Made by a program: the position numbers and the translations under genes. The notes below the pieces were generated by a model. It ran no database searches. It saw only the letters and a list, made by a program, of their open reading frames with translations, and was not told where the DNA came from. Below, piece after piece: positions 1 to 8,751 of a DNA stretch of 64,000 nt. Position 1 is the stretch's first letter. Each line of letters begins with the position of its first letter. This DNA comes from JANMJD01 sp963847945 (GTDB taxonomy: Bacteria > Actinomycetota > Acidimicrobiia > Acidimicrobiales > Ilumatobacteraceae): contig CAWKBX010000012.1 of NCBI GenBank assembly GCA_963847945.1, positions 1 to 64,000 on the forward strand. The letters run 5' to 3'.

Positions 1-270
1 AGCCAGCATCGACATTCCTTCGGCGGCGGCGAGAAAATCGCGGTTGTGGGCGGCGAAGCTGAATCGATCCGGCGCGGCCGGCGGCACCGCGGCCGCGTCG
101 GTGACGGCCAGCAGCTCCAGAAAATTGTTGCCGAACATCGCCAGGCGGTTGCTGGTTCCGAACGGATGCACGCCGGTCGGCGTGAGGCTGAAACCGAGCG
201 TTTGCCAGTCCAGCGCGGCCTGCGCCAGATCGCGGACACAAATGACGAGATGATCTAGTCGGCGGGGCAT
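1..270 (-). CDS. VOC/glyoxalase-like domain protein (partial)
   Basis: The reverse strand reads from an ATG at 268-270 to the window edge, giving 90 codons without a stop. The N-terminus MPRRLDHLVICVRDLAQA and the following FGTSNRLAMFGNNFLELLAV are typical of glyoxalase-like (VOC superfamily) domains, in which a conserved His near the N-terminus and a Glu in the FLEL stretch are metal-ligand positions. A GGAG ribosome site lies five bases before the ATG. The gene is divergent from the LysR gene at 398, with 127 bases between them, an arrangement in which the regulator often controls the divergent gene. The C-terminus is missing, so substrate and exact subfamily cannot be given. Confidence 0.75.
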   Translation of the reverse strand, partial: MPRRLDHLVICVRDLAQAALDWQTLGFSLTPTGVHPFGTSNRLAMFGNNFLELLAVTDAAAVPPAAPDRFSFAAHNRDFLAAAEGMSMLA

Positions 271-397
271 GGGATCTCCGGATTGCGGGCCGACCGTAAC
301 CGGCGGCAGCACCGCGCGGGCAAAGCATTGTTGCTGCGGTCCAGCGCAAGAAAATCTATTGCAAGGCCAGCGCCTATCAGTGACAAACTGGACGGCG

Positions 398-1030
398 ATG
401 ACCTACATCCTTCCACCGCTCAATGCGCTCCGCGCGTTCGAAGCCGCAGCCCGGCATCTCAGCTTCAAGCTCGCCGCGCATGAGCTGCATGTGACGCCTG
501 CCGCCGTGGGGCAGCAGGTGAAGGCGCTGGAAGCGCGCCTGGGCGTTCGCCTGTTCGAGCGGCTGCACAAGCAGCTCATCCTGACCGAGGCCGGCCAGGC
601 CTATTTGCCCGAAATTTCCGGCGGCTTTCGCCGCATCGCCAATGCGACCGAAAAATTGAAGCCGGTGGGCGCGGTGCTGCTGCAGCTCGGCGTGCACGGC
701 AGCTTCGATCTGCGCCGTCTGGAGCTGGCGGAGTTTCGCGCAACCCACGCGGAAATCGGCTTGCGGGTGCTGCAGCCCGCCGGCCTGCACGAGTTGATCG
801 AGGGCAAGGTCGATGTGCTGATCGCCCGCGGGCTCGGCCACCATCCGGGCTATCGCTGCGACCGCGTGACGGAGGGATCCGGGCTCGGCGATTGGCTGAT
901 TGCGCCTGCCGGCACCGCGGATTGTCCCGAGATATCCGGCTTCCGCGATTGGCTGCGCGGTCTGCCGGCCGAGAACGCGCTGCGCGCTGCATCGCCGCCG
1001 TCTGGTCGGCATCGTCAGAAGTTGAGGTGA
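398..1030 (+). CDS. LysR-family transcriptional regulator, short form
   Basis: This is a DNA-binding regulator of 210 residues. Residues 1-65 are a clear LysR winged helix-turn-helix (PPLNALRAFEAAARHLSF, then TPAAVGQQVKALEARLG and LFER), most like GcvA-type regulators. The effector part is compressed: GVHGSFDLRRLELAEFR, then VDVLIARGLGHHPGY, then directly the C-terminal end. LysR proteins are usually about 300 residues, so roughly the second lobe of the ligand domain is missing. The last ~15 codons may also be out of frame, because this region has many indels. The start ATG at 398 is chosen because the homologous region begins at MTYILPPLNAL. The stop overlaps the GTG start of the aldo/keto reductase (GTGA), suggesting translational coupling. 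Confidence 0.75.
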   Translation: MTYILPPLNALRAFEAAARHLSFKLAAHELHVTPAAVGQQVKALEARLGVRLFERLHKQLILTEAGQAYLPEISGGFRRIANATEKLKPVGAVLLQLGVHGSFDLRRLELAEFRATHAEIGLRVLQPAGLHELIEGKVDVLIARGLGHHPGYRCDRVTEGSGLGDWLIAPAGTADCPEISGFRDWLRGLPAENALRAASPPSGRHRQKLR

Positions 1031-1876
1031 TCGTGAAGCAGAAAAAATTCGGCACGCATGGCCCCGACGTGTCCGTGATCGGGCAGGGCACCTGGTATCT
1101 CGACCGCGGCGACCGCAAGGCCGCCGTCGCGGCGTTGCGCCGGGGCATCGAAACCGGCATGACCCATATCGACACCGCCGAGATGTATGGCGATGCCGAG
1201 CTCGTGATCGCGGACGCGATCGCCGGGCTGCCGCGTGAAAAACTCTTCCTGGTCTCAAAGGTGTTGCCGAGCAACGCCTCGCGGCGCGGCACCATCACCG
1301 CCTGCGAGCGCTCGCTGAAGCGGCTGAAGACCGATCATCTCGATTGCTATCTCCTGCACTGGCGCGGCTCCTATCCGTTCGAGGAGACGGTGGCGGCGTT
1401 CGACGAACTGGTGGCAGCCGGAAAAATCCGTTCATGGGGCGTCAGCAATTTCGACTCCGACGATCTCGACGAACTGCTCGATGTCGCGGGCGAGGGCAAG
1501 ATCGCCTGCAACCAGGTGCTCTATCATCTGCAGGAGCGCGCGATCGAGCACGCGGTGATCCCGTGGTGCGAGCAGCACGGCGTCGCCGTCGTCGCCTATT
1601 CGCCGTTCGGCCACAATGATTTTCCGTCCGCGCGCAGCAAGGGCGGCGAGGTGCTGCAGGCGATCGCGCGAGGCGCACAAGGCAACGCCGCGCCAGGTCG
1701 CGCTGGCGTTTCTCACGCGCGCGCCATCGGTGCTCGCAATTCCGAAAGCGTCGAGCGCGGAACACGCCGCGGAGAATGCCGCTGCCGGCGATTTGACGCT
1801 GAGCGACGCCGAAATCGCCGCGCTCGACAAGGCCTTTCCGCGCGGGCCCAAGCCGCGCGGCCTGCCGATGCTGTAG
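1027..1876 (+). CDS. Aldo/keto reductase (one apparent frameshift)
   Basis: Predicted NAD(P)H-dependent cytoplasmic oxidoreductase of about 283 residues. The tetrad residues are visible: Asp and Tyr in THIDTAEMYG, Lys in LFLVSKVLPS, His in CYLLHWRG. The barrel continues through IRSWGVSNFDS and VVAYSPFGHNDFP. At about 1,661-1,672 the frame changes: a GCGCG run seems to have lost two bases, and the protein continues in another frame with TPRQVALAFLTRAPSVLAIP and ends KPRGLPML at 1,876. This looks like a dinucleotide-repeat error rather than a decayed gene, because both halves are intact and abut exactly. Start GTG at 1,027 overlaps the LysR stop; GTG 1,033 is an alternative. Confidence 0.8.
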
Positions 1877-2015
1877 GGAACACCGTCCTTAACAAAGTGT
1901 TGCAATCGCCCCCTCAGCGCATATCCGCATCCTGTTTTCGGACCTAGTCGCATCGGGCGAATTGGTGTTTTTTACAGCCTCGCCCGATTCGATAATTACT
2001 GCCTTCGAGATTGCC

Positions 2016-3008
2016 GTGACACCGCCCCCCGCCGCAGCCGCAAGGCTGGACAGCGCTCCAATACCTTTGCCCGAGAAGAAGTCCGCCGCCCGCAAGGCGC
2101 CCGCGCGCGCCGATCGGCCGTTCAAGGGCATCGCGCTGGTGCTGGCCTCGACGATCTTTCTCGGCGCCTCCGACGTCACGGCGAAATATCTCTCGGCGAC
2201 GCTGCCCTCGATCGAGATCGCCTGGATCCGCTTCCTGGTGTTCGCGCTGATCATGACGCCGGCGATGATGCCGGGTTCGCCGCTGTTTGCGCTGCAGACC
2301 AACCGGCTCGGGCTGCATCTGATGCGCGGTGCGGCGCTGCTGGGTTCGTCGCTGTTCTTCATCTCCGGCCTGCGGTTCCTGCCGATCGCGGAAGCTTCCG
2401 CCACCGGCTTCGTCGCGCCGCTGTTCGTCACCGCGCTGTCGATCATCTTTCTCGGCGAGAAGGTCGGCATGCGCCGCTGGATCGCCACCGGCAGTCGGCC
2501 TGATCGGCGTGCTCATCATCCTGCGTCCGGGCACCGGCGCGTTTCACCCGGCGGCGTTCTTTCCGCTGGTCTCGGCGCTGGCCTGGGCCTGCACGCTGAT
2601 CATGACGCGGATGATGAGCGGCACCGAGCGCGCCATCACCACCATGACCTATTCGTCGATCGCGGGCGTCTGCTCATTCTCTCGGCGCTGGTGCCGTTCG
2701 TCTGGGTGACGCCGACCTGGCACGACATCGCCTTCGGCATCTTCATCGGCGTCGCCTCCACGGCGGGGCAGTGGATCGTGGTGCTGGCGTTCCGCTATGC
2801 CGACGCCTCCGTGCTGGCGCCGTTTTCCTACACGCAGTTGCTGTGGGTCAGCGTGCTCGGCTTCCTGATCTTCGGCGAAGTCCCCGATGTCTATACCGTC
2901 ACCGGCGCCGCCTTCATCGTCGCCAGCGGGCTCTACACCGCCCATCGCGAGCGGGTGCGGCGCTCGCAGCTTCTGGCCGTCCCGGGCGAGCCGTCGCCGA
3001 ACGCCTGA
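2016..3008 (+). CDS. DMT-family (EamA) transporter (two compensating indels)
   Basis: Inner-membrane drug/metabolite transporter of about 330 residues. Two EamA halves are readable: the first begins FKGIALVLASTIFLGASDV and includes IEIAWIRFLVFAL and FFISGLRFLPIAEASATGF; the second ends FRYADASVLAPFSYTQLLW, then FLIFGEVPD and FIVASGLYTAHRER. Around ten hydrophobic segments are present. Between about 2,493 and 2,670 the reading frame moves by one and then returns; the intervening frame reads VGLIGVLIILRPGTGAFHP, the expected sequence, so two opposite indels explain it. GTG 2,016 is chosen as start because upstream residues look non-conserved; TTG 1,962 is in frame too. Substrate is not predictable. 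Confidence 0.75.
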   Translation: MTPPPAAAARLDSAPIPLPEKKSAARKAPARADRPFKGIALVLASTIFLGASDVTAKYLSATLPSIEIAWIRFLVFALIMTPAMMPGSPLFALQTNRLGLHLMRGAALLGSSLFFISGLRFLPIAEASATGFVAPLFVTALSIIFLGEKVGMRRWIATGSRPDRRAHHPASGHRRVSPGGVLSAGLGAGLGLHADHDADDERHRARHHHHDLFVDRGRLLILSALVPFVWVTPTWHDIAFGIFIGVASTAGQWIVVLAFRYADASVLAPFSYTQLLWVSVLGFLIFGEVPDVYTVTGAAFIVASGLYTAHRERVRRSQLLAVPGEPSPNA

Positions 3009-3191
3009 TCCTGCCGGCCAGGCGTCATGGGCGCCGCCCAAAACGTGGCGCGAGTGCCACAGCGTCGCCGCAAAACGCCCGGTTGTGGCGCAAATCTGAC
3101 GAATTCAACCCCGCATCCGTAATTCTACGGCGGAACCCATGCTAGTGAGTTCCGATGGCGCCGCAGAGCGCCGGGGAATGGGGTTCGGGCG

Positions 3192-6140
3192 TTGCATTTT
3201 CAATTGCTATCGTCGGCGCAGGGCCGACGCCGCCGGGATGCGGCTGCGCGGGCCGTCGCGATGTCGGCATTTCTCGTTGGCCTGTGCCTGTCGGCGGCGC
3301 CCGCGAATGCGGCCTGCGCGCCCGATCCGGCGTCGAGCGGCCAGACCGTCACCTGCAGCGGCAACACCCCGGCCGGCTTTCAGGCCGGCGGCGGCGTCGA
3401 CAATCTCACCGTCAACGTGCTGCCCGGCGCGACCGTCAGCGACGGCGGCGGTGGCGTGATCATCGGCGTCAACGACTTCAACACGGTTACCAATAGCGGC
3501 ACGCTCACCGCCGGGCCAAACAGCACCGGCATCTTCGCCGGCGTGAACAACACGATCGTCAACGCCGCCTCCGGCGTCATTACCCTCGGCGACAATGGCG
3601 TCGGGAATCTTCGTCGCCGGCAACAGCACCGTGACGAACGCAGGCCAGATCACGATCGGCAACGCGGCCGGTCGCCGGGCGCGGCATCATGGCCATCAAT
3701 GACGACAACACCGTCAGCAACCTCGCCGGCGCAACCATCACCGTCGGCATCAACGCTCGACGGCATCCTGATGCAGGGCAATCGCGCCATCGTCAACAAC
3801 GCGGGCACCATCAACGCGGCCGCATTTCGGCGCCGCAATCGACGTGTTCGGCGACGATGCGTTGATCACGAGCAATGGGGTGATCAACGTCGGCGACAAC
3901 GCGGCCGCAATCTCCGCGCAGGGCGACCGCGCCCTGATCACCCATTCCGGCACCATCAATGGCGGCATCGGAAGCGCCGGCGTCGCCTATAACGGCTCGT
4001 CCGGCACGATCAACAACAGCGGCCGCATCACTTCTCGGCGACGATGCCGTCGGCATCGTCGTGCTCGGCAATTCCAACACCATCACCAACAGCGGCACCA
4101 TCACCGTCGGAGCCGGCTTCGCCGTCGGCATCGACGTCACCAGTTTCGGCGGCAGCAATTCCATCATCAACACCGGAACGATCAATGTCGGCGCGGGCGC
4201 GACGGGCATTCTCGTCAGCGGCAACGGCACCGTTTTCAATTCAGGCACGATCAATGCCGCGACCGGCTTCGCGGCGATCGAATTCTGCGGCTGCGGCAAC
4301 AGCGTGCTGACGCTTGGCCCGGGCAGCGTCATCAACGGCCTGGTGCTCGGCAACGGCACCGACACGTTCCAGCTCGGCGGCACCGGCAAGGACACCTTCA
4401 ACCTCAGCCTGATCGGCGCCGGCCAGCAATATGACGGCTTCGCGACCTTCAACAAGGTCGACAGCTCGAACTGGACCGTCACCGGCACCGGCGCGCAGGA
4501 CTGGAACGTCCTCGGCGGCACGCTCTCCGTCAACGGCGTCATCAACGGCCTCGTCACCGTCAATGCCGGCGGCACGCTCGGCGGCACCGGCACGATCGAC
4601 AATGTCTTCGTCAATGGCGGCGTGCTGGCGCCGGGCAATTCGATCGGCACCCTCAACGTGGCGGGCAGCCTGACATTCACGGCGGCGTCGAGCTACATGG
4701 TCGAGATCTCGGGCGCGAGCAGCGATCTGACCCGGGTCACGGGCGTCGCGACGCTTGGCGGCGCCACGGTCGTGGTCGTTCCGACCGGCACGGTGGCCAA
4801 GCAGTACACGATCCTGAACGCGACCGGCGGCGTGGCCGACACGTTCAACCCGGTGGTGTCTGGCGTCTTCGTCCGAACCTGAACCCGACGCTGAGCTACG
4901 ACGCCAACAACGTCTATCTGAATTTCGCGCTGAACTTACGGCGGCGGCCTCAACGTCAACCAGCAGAACGTCGCCAACACGCTGACCAATTTCTTCAATA
5001 CCACCGGCGGCATTCCGGTCGGCTTCGCCTCGCTCTCGCCGGCCGGCCTGACGCAGGTGTCGGGCGAACTGGCGACCGGATCGCAGCAGGCCACCTTCGA
5101 CGCCATGAACCTGTTCCTGTCGCTGATGTCCGATCCGTTCGTGGCGGGCCGCAATGGCGGCTTCGGTGGCAATGCGGGCGCGATCGCCGTTCGCCGAAGA
5201 GAGCGCGCACGCCTATGCCGCGAAGAAGCCGCATGCCGCGCGCGACGCCTTCGCCAAATTCCCGACCAAGGCCGATGTCGCGCGCAACGATCTGTTCGAT
5301 CCGCGCTGGAGCGTGTGGGGCGCGGCCTACGGCGGCGGCAGCAACACCGACGGCAATGCCGCGCTGGGATCGAACGACGCCACCGCGCGCGCGTTCGGTT
5401 TTGCCGCCGGCGCGGACTATCGGCTCTCGCGCGAACGCTGGCCGGTTTTGCGCTGGCCGGCGGCGGCACCAATTTCAGCGTCAACGGTTTCGGCTCCGGG
5501 CGCTCGGACCTGTTCCAGGCCGGCGCCTTCATGCGCCACAACATCGGCAGCGGCCTATGTCACGGCCGCGCTGGCCTATGGCTGGCAGGACGTGACGACG
5601 GAGCGCACGGTCACGGTGGCCGGCTTCGAGCGGCTGCGCGCGCAGTTCAACGCCAACGCGTGGTCCGGCCGCGTCGAGGGCGGCTACCGCTATGTGACGC
5701 CATGGATGGGCATCACGCCCTATGCCGCCGGCCAGTTCACCACCTACAGCCTGCCGGCCTATGCCGAGCAGGTGCTGGCGGGCGCCAACACCTTTGCGCT
5801 GAACTATGCCGCCAAGGACGTCACGGCCGTCGCGCAGCGAACTCGGCGTCCGCACCGACAAATCGTTTGCGATGCGAACGGCATCCTGACGCTGCGCGGC
5901 CGCGCCGCCTGGGCGCATGATTTCAACACCGACCGCAACGTCACCGCCTTGTTCCAGACGCTGCCGGGCGCGGCCTTCGTCGTCAACGGCGCGGCGCAGG
6001 CGCACAACTCGGCGCTGGTGACGGCTGCGGCCGAGATGAAATGGCTGAACGGCTGGTCGGCCGCGGCCATCTTCGAAGGCCAGTTCTCCAACGTCACCAA
6101 TTCCTACGCCGGCAAGGGCGTTGTGCGCTATGCGTGGTGA
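3192..6140 (+). CDS. Autotransporter outer-membrane protein (many indels)
   Basis: Type Va-like secreted protein of about 980 residues once frames are joined. A signal peptide (MSAFLVGLCLSAAPANA, ATG at 3,261; extended form from TTG 3,192) precedes a passenger of degenerate beta-helix repeats of the style NTVTNSGTLTAG, IVNNAGTINA, ALITHSGTINGG, repeated about every 25-30 residues from 3,450 to 4,350. A junction region (GGTLSVNGVINGLVTVNAGG, APGNSIGTLNVAGSLTF) is typical of autotransporters, and a C-terminal beta-barrel (WSVWGAAYGG, RVEGGYRY, ITPYAAGQF) ends in Trp. The frame changes roughly ten times (near 3,600, 3,670, 3,745, 3,830, 4,030, 4,867, 4,935, 5,190, 5,440, 5,560, 5,840), each restoring the repeat pattern, so these look like sequencing errors. 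Function is probably adhesion or surface exposure. Confidence 0.75.
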
Positions 6141-6186
6141 GGCCTCCGCGCTAAGGTGATGAAAAATCACGAACGGGAGGAAAGCC

Positions 6187-7270
6187 ATGCGCGCAGCCAT
6201 TTTCCGGAACGGCGAGATCGTCGTCGATCAGATGCCGGAGCCCAAGCCGGGCCCGGGCATGGTGCTGGTCAAGTCGCTGGCCTGCGGCATCTGCGGCTCC
6301 GACCTGCACGCGCGCAAGCACGCGCACCGCATGGTCGAACTGGCAAAACATTTTCCCGGCCGCAAGCCGATGGACCTTTCGCGCGACGTCGTGTTCGGCC
6401 ATGAATTCTGCTGCGAGGTGCTCGACTATGGTCCGGGCACGACGCAGCAAGTTCAAGCCCGGCACCAGAGTCTGCTCGCTGCCGGCGCTGTTGACGGCGG
6501 AAGGCCCGCAGGGCATCGGCTATTCCAACGACAATCTCGGCGCCTATGCCGAGCGCATGCTGCTCAGCGAAGCCTTGCTGCTCGAGGTCCCGAACGGCCT
6601 CGCCGCCGAGCACGCCGCGCTGACCGAGCCGCTCGCCGTCGGCGTTCACGCGGTGGCAAAAGCCAACGTCAGAGGCGGCGAGGTGCCGCTGGTGATCGGC
6701 TGCGGGCCGGTGGGCCTCGCCGTCATCGCGGCGCTGAAGATCAGGGGATTGCACCCGATCGTCGCCGCCGATTATTCGCCGGCGCGCCGCGCGCTCGCCG
6801 AAAAGCTCGGCGCCGACGTGGTCGTCGATCCCGCGCGCACGCAGCCCTATGCGACATGGGCCGAGCATGCCCAGATGTCGCCGGAGGAAAAGGCCGCGCG
6901 CCCGCCGCTGCAGGCGCTGCTGCCGGCGCTGAAGCCCGCGCTGATCTTCGAATGCGTCGGCGTGCCCGGCCTGATCCAGCAGGTGTTCGAGGGCGCGCCG
7001 CGCGACGCCCGCATCGTCGTGGTCGGCGTCTGCATGGAAACCGACCGCTCCGAGCCGATGCTCGGCATCATGAAGGAGCTCAACGTTCAATACGTGCTGG
7101 GCTACACGCCGGAGGAATTCGCGTATTCGCTGCGCCTGATCGCGGAAGGGCAGGTCGATGCCGCCTCGATGGTGACCGCCAGCGTCGGCATCGACGGCGT
7201 CGCAAAGGCGTTCGCCGATCTCGCCAATCCCGAAGCGCACACCAAGATCATCGTCGAGCCGTGGCGGTGA
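6187..7270 (+). CDS. Zinc-dependent alcohol dehydrogenase (one frameshift)
   Basis: Medium-chain dehydrogenase of about 361 residues acting in the cytoplasm on an unknown alcohol. The GroES-like domain shows CGICGSDLH (catalytic zinc ligand Cys) and VVFGHEFCCEV (His and Glu). The Rossmann nucleotide motif is VIGCGPVGLAVIAAL. The end reads ANPEAHTKIIVEPWR. The frame changes at about 6,446-6,452, where GTTQ should run into KFKPGTRVCSLPAL; a loss of two bases fits. The structural-zinc Cys cluster of the classical family is not seen between residues 90 and 115. A strong GGGAGGAAAG ribosome site lies just before ATG 6,187. The gene stands alone after the autotransporter. Confidence 0.82.
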
Positions 7271-7286
7271 TGATCGTCGGAGCTCT

Positions 7287-7320
7287 AGGTGGGCAAGGAG
7301 CGTTAGCGACGTGCCCACCT
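7287..7320. repeat. Short inverted repeat downstream of the dehydrogenase
   Basis: The arms aggtgggca (7,287-7,295) and tgcccacct (7,312-7,320) are perfect 9-bp complements separated by 16 bases, 16 bases after the dehydrogenase stop. It could stop transcription, but no T run follows. The same motif style is common between genes in Bradyrhizobium, so a dispersed repeat is equally likely. Confidence 0.55.
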
Positions 7321-7391
7321 CCATCCACGAATCCCTGCAAATGGTGGGACGCGACGCTTTGCCCGCTCTCGAACCAGCTGGCCCGCGCTCT

Positions 7392-7484
7392 CTCCACGTC
7401 ATTGCGAGCGCAGCGAAGCAATCCATCTTTCACGCACGAGGTGACAATGGATTGCTTCGCTGCGCTCGCAATCACGATGTGGAG
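7392..7484. repeat. Long palindromic intergenic repeat
   Basis: Two perfect 26-base arms, 7,401-7,426 and 7,447-7,472, are reverse complements separated by a 20-base loop; the arms begin attgcgagcgcagcgaagca. Flanks ctccac and gtggag extend the pairing imperfectly to about 93 bases. The arm motif is the type of dispersed palindrome found many times in Bradyrhizobium and relatives, and it supports the taxonomic placement of this part of the window. As RNA it would form a long hairpin. Confidence 0.8.
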
Positions 7485-8151
7485 GCAATGGCCTGCGACC
7501 AGTTGGCACGACGGGCAAATCACTTCGGATTTTCCGAAATCGTGTCAAGCCCGCGAATCAAAAATATTCCGCTTTCGTTCTCACGCAAATCAGTCGCATA
7601 ACTCCGCCCGTCTCACGGCGGATTGAGGGGCGTTGGCCATCGTCACGAACGTGCGGTGAGATGCGATGGACGCTGAGGGCGCGACAGACGTGCGCGCCGG
7701 ACGCGTACGGCGAAGTCGTGTGGTTCGGGCGCCGCGGTGCTGGCGTTAAGTCCGGGCGAGGCAAGTTTCCCGCGTGGCGACGGAGGCAAAAGAGCCGTTC
7801 TCCGGGAAGAGCACGAAGTAAGCCGTAAAGCCATTGCGCAGGGAAGGCCGGAATGCTCCAGCTGCCCTGTATGCTCGTGTGCAGTTTTGTTTGCGCAAAT
7901 CGCACGCGAGACCGCGGGTGCAGCAAGCACCCGGTCTTCCCTGCGCCCTCAATTTTCGAGGAGGGCAAACGAAGATGCAAACCTCGGGCGGACATGCGCC
8001 GCGAGAACGCGAACGTCATATTCGTCGTGATGCGGGTAGAGCGAAGCGAAACCCATCATCCCAGTGCGCCAGGCATTGAATGGGTATCGCAGCGACTGGA
8101 TCCACCCATCCTACGGGGTATACAGCTCGCGATGACGCTGGAAAGTCTGTG

Positions 8152-8614
8152 TTACACCGGCAGCGCGATCGAATACTTCACCTGGCTCAGCGCAAAGCTC
8201 GAACTCGATCGAGGCGATGCCGTCGAGCCGCGTCAGCTTGTTTTTCAGGAACGCTTCGTAGGAGGAGAGGTCGGCGGCGACGACGCGCAGGAGGTAGTCG
8301 CGGTTGCCGGTCATCAGATAGCACTCCAGCACCTCGTCCCATTTCGAGATCGCCTTCGCAAACCGGTTGAGGTCCTCTTCCTTCTGCCGCGCCAGCTTGA
8401 TCGAGATGAAGACGCTGACATGGAGCCCCAGCGATTTCTGGTCGACGGTCGCGATGTAGCGGGTGATGACGCCGCGCTCTTCCAGAAGCTTGACCCGGCG
8501 ATGGCAGGGCGACACCGAGAGGCCGACCTTGTCGGCGAGCTCCTGCATGGTCATGCGGCTGTCGGATTGCAGCAGGCCGAGGATCTTGCGGTCGATGGCG
8601 TCGAGGGAAGGCAT
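8152..8614 (-). CDS. Lrp/AsnC-family transcriptional regulator
   Basis: A regulator of about 153 residues. The N-terminus MPSLDAIDRKILGLLQSDSR and VGLSVSPCHRRVKLLEERG form the Lrp helix-turn-helix; residues ~65-150 are the ligand-sensing RAM domain (VFISIKLARQKEEDL, VLECYLMTGNRDYLLRVVA). Read without correction the frame runs to 8,111, but at 8,201-8,203 one extra base seems inserted: removing it gives the standard ending SSFALSQVKYSIALPV and a stop at 8,152-8,154. The start ATG at 8,612-8,614 matches family alignment; upstream codons do not. It is divergent from the E1-like gene at 8,752, the arrangement of mdeR and mdeB in Pseudomonas putida, so control of that gene and of itself is likely. 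Confidence 0.85.
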
Positions 8615-8655
8615 TGGGATGAACTCATGGTTTGGAGGTGATCGTGGTAAATTAT

Positions 8656-8667
8656 CCCAATATTGGG
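8656..8667. promoter_or_regulatory. Palindromic candidate Lrp-type operator
   Basis: A perfect 12-bp palindrome, cccaatattggg, sits in the divergent intergenic region, 42 bases before the regulator start and 85 bases before the E1-like gene. Position and symmetry fit an autoregulatory Lrp-family site. No binding consensus for this particular regulator is known to me. Confidence 0.5.
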
Positions 8668-8751
8668 TGGTATGTCGCGAGAAATTGAGAATTTTGGCGC
8701 CGCCGTCGCCCGCTAAAATCGGCGCATATTGACCCTGTCCGGAGCATTGCC

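Larger units (their letters stand above)
7271..8151. other. Repeat-rich intergenic region without convincing genes
   Basis: Open frames exist on both strands here but none has a plausible domain, start or codon pattern. The segment holds two inverted repeats (7,287-7,320 and 7,392-7,484) and a longer stretch (about 7,620-8,120) that resembles non-coding repeat blocks scattered in Bradyrhizobium genomes, which I recognise from recurrent spurious frames such as SPRGKLASPGLNASTAAP on the reverse strand. Near 8,028-8,118 there are paired acccatc-type motifs. Recognition of the long block is from memory and would need a search. Confidence 0.5.

Noticed and set aside
377..1258. A 293-codon open frame on the minus strand
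   Set aside because: It is antisense to the LysR and aldo/keto reductase genes and is Arg/His-rich without family resemblance.
2493..2670. Programmed frameshifting in the DMT transporter
   Set aside because: Two opposite shifts simply restore the family sequence; no slippery site is visible, and indels are frequent throughout this part.
7311..8030. Several open frames in the alphaproteobacterial intergenic region
   Set aside because: They cross palindromic repeats, have no good starts and resemble spurious frames from repeated DNA.
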